Source of the DNA: Alteribacter populi
Lineage (GTDB): Bacteria; Bacillota; Bacilli; Bacillales; Salisediminibacteriaceae
Direction: 5' to 3'
NCBI RefSeq assembly: GCF_002352765.1
Contig: NZ_KZ293963.1
Coordinates: 124,001 to 188,000 of the forward strand
Length of the DNA stretch: 64,000 nt
The first letter of the stretch is position 1, and each line of letters begins with the position of its first letter. A model generated the notes under the pieces. The model did not search any database. It had not been told where the DNA came from and saw nothing but the letters and a program-made list of their open reading frames with translations. Shown here one piece after another: positions 60,319 through 64,000 of the stretch. A program made the position numbers and the translations under genes.

Positions 60319-61446
60319 CTGATCTTAAAAACGAAAGTTACCTTACTATGTGTGTTCATGCTTTTATTATTGGTAACGGCGTGTTCTAATCATGACTCTT
60401 TATTACAAATGTCTGCACCTGAACGGCAAACCGCATTAAAAAAGCTTCCTCCGATAGAACAGGCACATGCTATTTACACTTTGGATGTAGACGAATACCG
60501 CTTTGTAGAGGTAAATGGTTGGTTTGATGACGAGGAGATCCTTTATTTAACGGATGAAAATGGCCGATCCAATTTATATCGTCATCACTTGTTTAGTGGA
60601 GAACAAACCTTATTTTACTCAACAGAGGAGCCGATCCTTGATGTTGTACCGAGTACGAATAATAAATACTTTGCTCTCAAAATATCACCAATCTATTCAG
60701 AAGCAAATCTTCTAATTTTGGATCAAAATGGTGATGTATTAATGGAGTGGATAGATGACGGGGTGGGTTTTGAACTATTCTGGAACCCTTACGAGGAATC
60801 TGATTTTTTAATTGGAGCTATAGATCAGGAGTACTCAAGTACTGTTCATCACTTAAATGTAGAGTCAGATTCACGTCAAGAATACGACTTGCTTCCTTCC
60901 TATCTACAATGGTTATCAGCAGATCGTATTGCTTATTTATATTGGGAAGACTACTCATTTGGGATTGATGCCCCAGTCTATGTTCAACACCTAGACGATG
61001 ATGTTGAAGTTGCTGATGTATTAGAACAAGAGGTATTAACGTTTTTCGGCTTAGCAGAGGGGAAGTACATAACATTAAGAGAGAAAAGTTCGGACCCTGA
61101 TTATACCGAGTATAAAATAAATGACATAGATCGTTCAGGTCATGAATTCAGTTGGGATGTCCCAGTTTTACAAACATACTCACAAGACTGGTGGGTCCCG
61201 TATTTTGATCACCAGGAAGATCAGTTCGTTTACTTCCATCCCCAATCACCGGGGGATGTTTATGACTATGACGACTACTTTATGTTACGAAGTGTAAATG
61301 TAGATTCGGGGGAACAAACTGAGCTTGAGGAATTTGAAAGGCAAAAGCCGGTTCAGCTTTCTCCAGGGGGGGATTGGATCCTCGTAGGTGATCGTATGGA
61401 AATGCTTATCCATGCAAAAAGAGGCTCACGAATTCCGTTGATGTAA
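60319..61446 (+). CDS. yqgU: Lipoprotein YqgU
   Basis: A lipoprotein of about 375 residues. The signal peptide (LKTKVTLLCVFMLLLLVTAC) ends in a lipobox with cysteine in TAC-S. The mature part is rich in beta strands, Tyr and Asp (VEVNGWFDDEEILYLTDENG, PGDVYDYDDYF), like a beta-propeller. It matches B. subtilis YqgU. The start is odd: GGGAGGAGG (60302-60310) is perfectly placed for an ATG at 60312, but that ATG is out of frame; in frame the best-spaced codon is CTG at 60319, or a TTG at 60292 that lies before the ribosome site. Confidence 0.78.
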   Translation: MILKTKVTLLCVFMLLLLVTACSNHDSLLQMSAPERQTALKKLPPIEQAHAIYTLDVDEYRFVEVNGWFDDEEILYLTDENGRSNLYRHHLFSGEQTLFYSTEEPILDVVPSTNNKYFALKISPIYSEANLLILDQNGDVLMEWIDDGVGFELFWNPYEESDFLIGAIDQEYSSTVHHLNVESDSRQEYDLLPSYLQWLSADRIAYLYWEDYSFGIDAPVYVQHLDDDVEVADVLEQEVLTFFGLAEGKYITLREKSSDPDYTEYKINDIDRSGHEFSWDVPVLQTYSQDWWVPYFDHQEDQFVYFHPQSPGDVYDYDDYFMLRSVNVDSGEQTELEEFERQKPVQLSPGGDWILVGDRMEMLIHAKRGSRIPLM

Positions 61447-61595
61447 CCTAGCTGTTAATAGAAGGTGAGTAAAGGTGATTTAGCTTCATCGCCATGCGCT
61501 TTTCTTGGAAGAAGAACTTTGATCTTTCTCTCATTGGCTCAACAATCTTGAACAAGGTATACTATAGACGAATCATAAAAGTTGGGTGATCATTT

Positions 61596-62291
61596 ATGAA
61601 AAACCTTATCGAAATGACAAGTGTAACCACGAACATTTTAAAAAACATATCGCTTCAGGTAGAAAAGGGGGAAGTTATTACCCTCATCGGAGCTTCGGGT
61701 GCAGGAAAAAGTAGTTTACTCATGTTGTTAAACCGCTTGAACGATCCCTCAGAAGGGACGATTCACTATCGGGGAAAAGACGTAAAGGCCTATAATATTA
61801 CTGCTCTAAGGAAGTCGATTGGGATGGTATTTCAATCATCGTCCCTTTTTGACGGTACAGTAAAAGATAATTTAAAATATGGGCCCCATTTGTTTGGTGA
61901 ATGGGAAGAAGGCATGGGTGAAAGGCTGCTTGAAAATGTCCAGCTGCCAGTTTCTTATTTAACAAAGGATGTAGAAGAACTATCTGGTGGTGAAAAGCAG
62001 AGAGTAGCTTTCGCTCGTACATTAGCCAACCGGCCGGACATCCTCCTGCTAGATGAAGTTACAAGTGCTCTTGACTTAAAAAATGTGGAATTAATTGAGG
62101 AATTTTTATTAAATTTGGTTCCTTCGCGTGTTCACGCTGTGTTAATGGTTACTCATGATGTAAGTCAGGCAAAGAGATTAGGTGATCGTACAATCTTTAT
62201 GGACGAGGGAAGAATAGTGGAGCAGGGGAAAACCTCAGACATGTTTGAAAACCCTCAAACAGAAATGCTGAAGTACTTTTTAAAGGAGTGA
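61596..62291 (+). CDS. ABC transporter ATP-binding protein (FetA/YbbL-like)
   Basis: A 231-residue ATPase with Walker A GASGAGKSS (32-40), Q-loop GMVFQSSSLFDG, signature LSGGEKQR and Walker B DILLLDEVTSALD. It pairs with the UPF0014 permease 4 bp downstream. The E. coli FetAB pair is linked to iron export and oxidative stress resistance; the same role here is by homology only. Confidence 0.86.
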   Translation: MKNLIEMTSVTTNILKNISLQVEKGEVITLIGASGAGKSSLLMLLNRLNDPSEGTIHYRGKDVKAYNITALRKSIGMVFQSSSLFDGTVKDNLKYGPHLFGEWEEGMGERLLENVQLPVSYLTKDVEELSGGEKQRVAFARTLANRPDILLLDEVTSALDLKNVELIEEFLLNLVPSRVHAVLMVTHDVSQAKRLGDRTIFMDEGRIVEQGKTSDMFENPQTEMLKYFLKE

Positions 62292-62295
62292 CAAT

Positions 62296-63069
62296 ATGGC
62301 GCCGGAAATTTCAAACACATCGATGTTACTTCTCATCTTTTTTGTGCTCATTCCTGTTTCATTATCTTACATATATGCTTTAGGGTTAAGTAAATCTATT
62401 GCCTGGTCTTCGTTCCGGGGAGTCGTCCAGTTATTTTTAATTGGCTATGTATTAACTTACTTATTCTCGCTGCCACCTATGATCGGAATCAGTTTTATGC
62501 TCATCGTAATGATAACAGTCGCTACTTTCCATGCGAGTAAAAAAGGGGTGGGAATTCCATTTGCTCGTCCTGTGATTTTTGGGGTTATCATCGGCATTGA
62601 ATTCCTTGTCCTTGCAATGTGGTTAGGGTTTGATATGATTAGTTTCCAACCTGATCAGGTCATTCCAATGAGCGGTATGGTAATAGGAAATAGTATGGTT
62701 GCGATTGGACTTGCTTTAGAAAGGATGAAAAGCGAGTTTAAGGAAGCGAAAGGAAAGCTTGTTGCTGCTCTTGCTTTAGGTGCTAGACCAAGGCAGGCGT
62801 CGACGATTCTTATACGGAAAATCGTAAAGGCCGCGATGATTCCAAACGTAGATGGATTAAAGACTGTCGGACTCGTTCAGCTTCCGGGAATGATGACCGG
62901 ACTTATTTTGGGCGGAGTCGCTCCAGTCGAAGCAATACGTTATCAGATTGTCATTTCCTTAAGTATTTTTGCTTCTGTTTCGCTTGCAGCGATGTTTGTG
63001 ACCGTTATTTTTTATCGCTTTTTCTTTAATAAAGAAATGCAGCTCGTTGCCATCGATAATGAGAATTAA
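62296..63069 (+). CDS. ABC transporter permease (FetB/YbbM, UPF0014)
   Basis: A 257-residue membrane protein with six or seven helices. UPF0014 signature stretches are VIPMSGMVIGNSMVAIGLAL, ALGARPRQAS and VGLVQLPGMMTGLILGG. AAGGAG lies before the ATG within the end of the ATPase gene, so both are one operon. Confidence 0.9.
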   Translation: MAPEISNTSMLLLIFFVLIPVSLSYIYALGLSKSIAWSSFRGVVQLFLIGYVLTYLFSLPPMIGISFMLIVMITVATFHASKKGVGIPFARPVIFGVIIGIEFLVLAMWLGFDMISFQPDQVIPMSGMVIGNSMVAIGLALERMKSEFKEAKGKLVAALALGARPRQASTILIRKIVKAAMIPNVDGLKTVGLVQLPGMMTGLILGGVAPVEAIRYQIVISLSIFASVSLAAMFVTVIFYRFFFNKEMQLVAIDNEN

Positions 63070-63174
63070 ATAAGGTTGTTCGTAATAGTAAAATAGCAAC
63101 ATCCTTTTATAAAAGAGCCTAATATAAGAAAAATTTCGCGAAATGTAGAGATCTTGAAAAAAAGGAGAGGGATT

Positions 63175-63768
63175 ATGGGACATAATAAATTAGTCATCGG
63201 GTTGCCATTAGTAGTGATGATTGGATTATTTGCTTTTGGTTATTTTTCAATTTTGCAAGCAGATGAAGTACCTAATGAACAGCTCGATGAACGTACAGAT
63301 TTATATTTGACATTAAACGAAGAAGAAAACCACGGTACAGTAGGCTGGGATTGGGAAACGATGCCTAGTGATGGTTTAGTGGGAGACGACTACATTGAAG
63401 TGATTTTGTACGATGACGATGGTGAAGTAATAAAGGCAGATGTCCAACAGATTGAACTTCAACTGTTACAAGGAGCTGACTCGATATACACTAGTGAGGA
63501 GTATGCAGAAAGTGAAGATGGGATACTGCTTTCTTTTCCTAATGCGAGTGAAGACAATCTAACGTATGGAAACCGCGGAATGATTCAGTTTTCCTACTCC
63601 ACAGATGATCACCCAGTGACTCATGGAGAAGTCCGGTATTTGCATACATGGACTGAACACGGAGGAATAGACAATTTATCTCTATCGCAAGATCGCATTT
63701 CCTTTTCTTCAACAGATCCTGATTATTGGGTGATTCTTCGTTCGGCTGTAATGGAAGGAAGAGAATAA
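63175..63768 (+). CDS. Unrecognised membrane-anchored extracellular protein
   Basis: A 197-residue protein with an N-terminal membrane helix or signal anchor (LVIGLPLVVMIGLFAFGYFS) and an acidic beta-rich outer domain (ADEVPNEQLDERTDLYLTLN, VGWDWETMPSDG, EVILYDDDGE). The ATG at 63175 follows AAGGAGAGGG. No lipobox. No family is recognised. The next frame starts 3 bp after its stop, so they may be coupled. Confidence 0.65.
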   Translation: MGHNKLVIGLPLVVMIGLFAFGYFSILQADEVPNEQLDERTDLYLTLNEEENHGTVGWDWETMPSDGLVGDDYIEVILYDDDGEVIKADVQQIELQLLQGADSIYTSEEYAESEDGILLSFPNASEDNLTYGNRGMIQFSYSTDDHPVTHGEVRYLHTWTEHGGIDNLSLSQDRISFSSTDPDYWVILRSAVMEGRE

Positions 63769-63771
63769 CAG

Positions 63772-64000
63772 ATGGTCCGGGGCCTTTCTTTCCAAAAAGG
63801 CATCATTTTTATGGGGAAAAAATATGTGTCCTGTTCTTATGAGCAAGGAGGGAAAATAAGAACCTGGGTAAAGCCAATAACGCCGGGGTCTATGCTTCAG
63901 ATCGGAAAAATTGTGTATTCGTCTATGCCTGTTTGGTTCCACACTGTTCTAGTAGCTGTGATACTCTTAACAGTGTTTCCAGATCTGTATGAGTGGTGGA
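63772..64000 (+). CDS. Unrecognised protein, 3' end outside the window
   Basis: An open frame from ATG 63772 runs past the right edge (76 codons seen). It starts MVRGLSFQKGIIFMGKKYVS and ends here with a membrane helix (WFHTVLVAVILLTVFPDLYE). An inner ATG at 63811 is an alternative start. GGAAGGAAGAG lies about 12 bp before the first ATG. No family can be named from this part. Confidence 0.5.
   Translation, partial: MVRGLSFQKGIIFMGKKYVSCSYEQGGKIRTWVKPITPGSMLQIGKIVYSSMPVWFHTVLVAVILLTVFPDLYEWW

Overview
This 64 kb window is chromosomal DNA from a Firmicute of the Bacillaceae. Gene content and order follow the stretch of the Bacillus subtilis chromosome that runs from glyS through ccpN, yqfL, dnaG, sigA, cccA, trmK, ispH, cshB, nfo, zur, ispG, sodA, pbpA, gluP and glcK to yqgU. 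Low GC, strong AAGGAGG-type ribosome binding sites, sporulation-type genes (a SpoVAF-like protein, a sporulation-kinase-like sensor) and a SinI/SinR pair all fit. Acidic extracytoplasmic segments and many unrecognised Bacillaceae-type proteins suggest an alkaliphilic or halotolerant relative of Bacillus rather than B. subtilis itself; that is inference.

Layout. 1-2.6 kb: end of glyS, then ccpN and yqfL (control of gluconeogenesis). 3.0-6.7 kb: yqxD, dnaG and sigA (macromolecular synthesis operon). 6.9-8.9 kb: a membrane protein, a glycerophosphodiesterase and cytochrome c550. 8.9-16.4 kb: trmK, yqfO, ispH, a CarD-like regulator, yqfQ, cshB, nfo, yqfT. 17.2-28.7 kb is accessory relative to that backbone: a histidine kinase, a manganese-type ABC importer, a lytic transglycosylase, ppk/ppx, and a zinc ABC operon with two tandem permease paralogues and zur behind a recognisable Zur box. 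28.8-35.7 kb: yqfW, yqfX, ispG, yqfZ, an MFS exporter, a DUF1002 protein and an NfeD protein.

35.7-37.7 kb is the most interesting part. A class I cyclic-di-GMP riboswitch (GEMM-I) lies directly upstream of a 47-codon gene encoding a SinI-type antirepressor. The SinR repressor gene lies about 0.9 kb away in convergent orientation. This layout would couple the second messenger to the SinI/SinR biofilm switch at the level of sinI translation.

37.9-49.9 kb: yqgB, an Na/Pi cotransporter, three tRNA genes, an iron-sulfur-type protein, uppP, sodA, yqgE, pbpA, a small MltG-like operon, an unrecognised gene and rpmG. 50.1-64 kb: yqgN, a DUF92 protein, a ThiF/MoeB protein, a HAD hydrolase, the rhomboid protease gluP, a SpoVAF-like protein, yqgQ-glcK, yqgU, a FetAB-like ABC pair and two unrecognised genes, the last cut by the window edge.

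The intergenic regions are rich in dispersed non-coding repeats: a MITE-like family with TGTTCAAAAAG ends (four copies, one in the dnaG leader and one between sinI and sinR), a 101 bp element with perfect 14 bp terminal inverted repeats, and several REP-like families.
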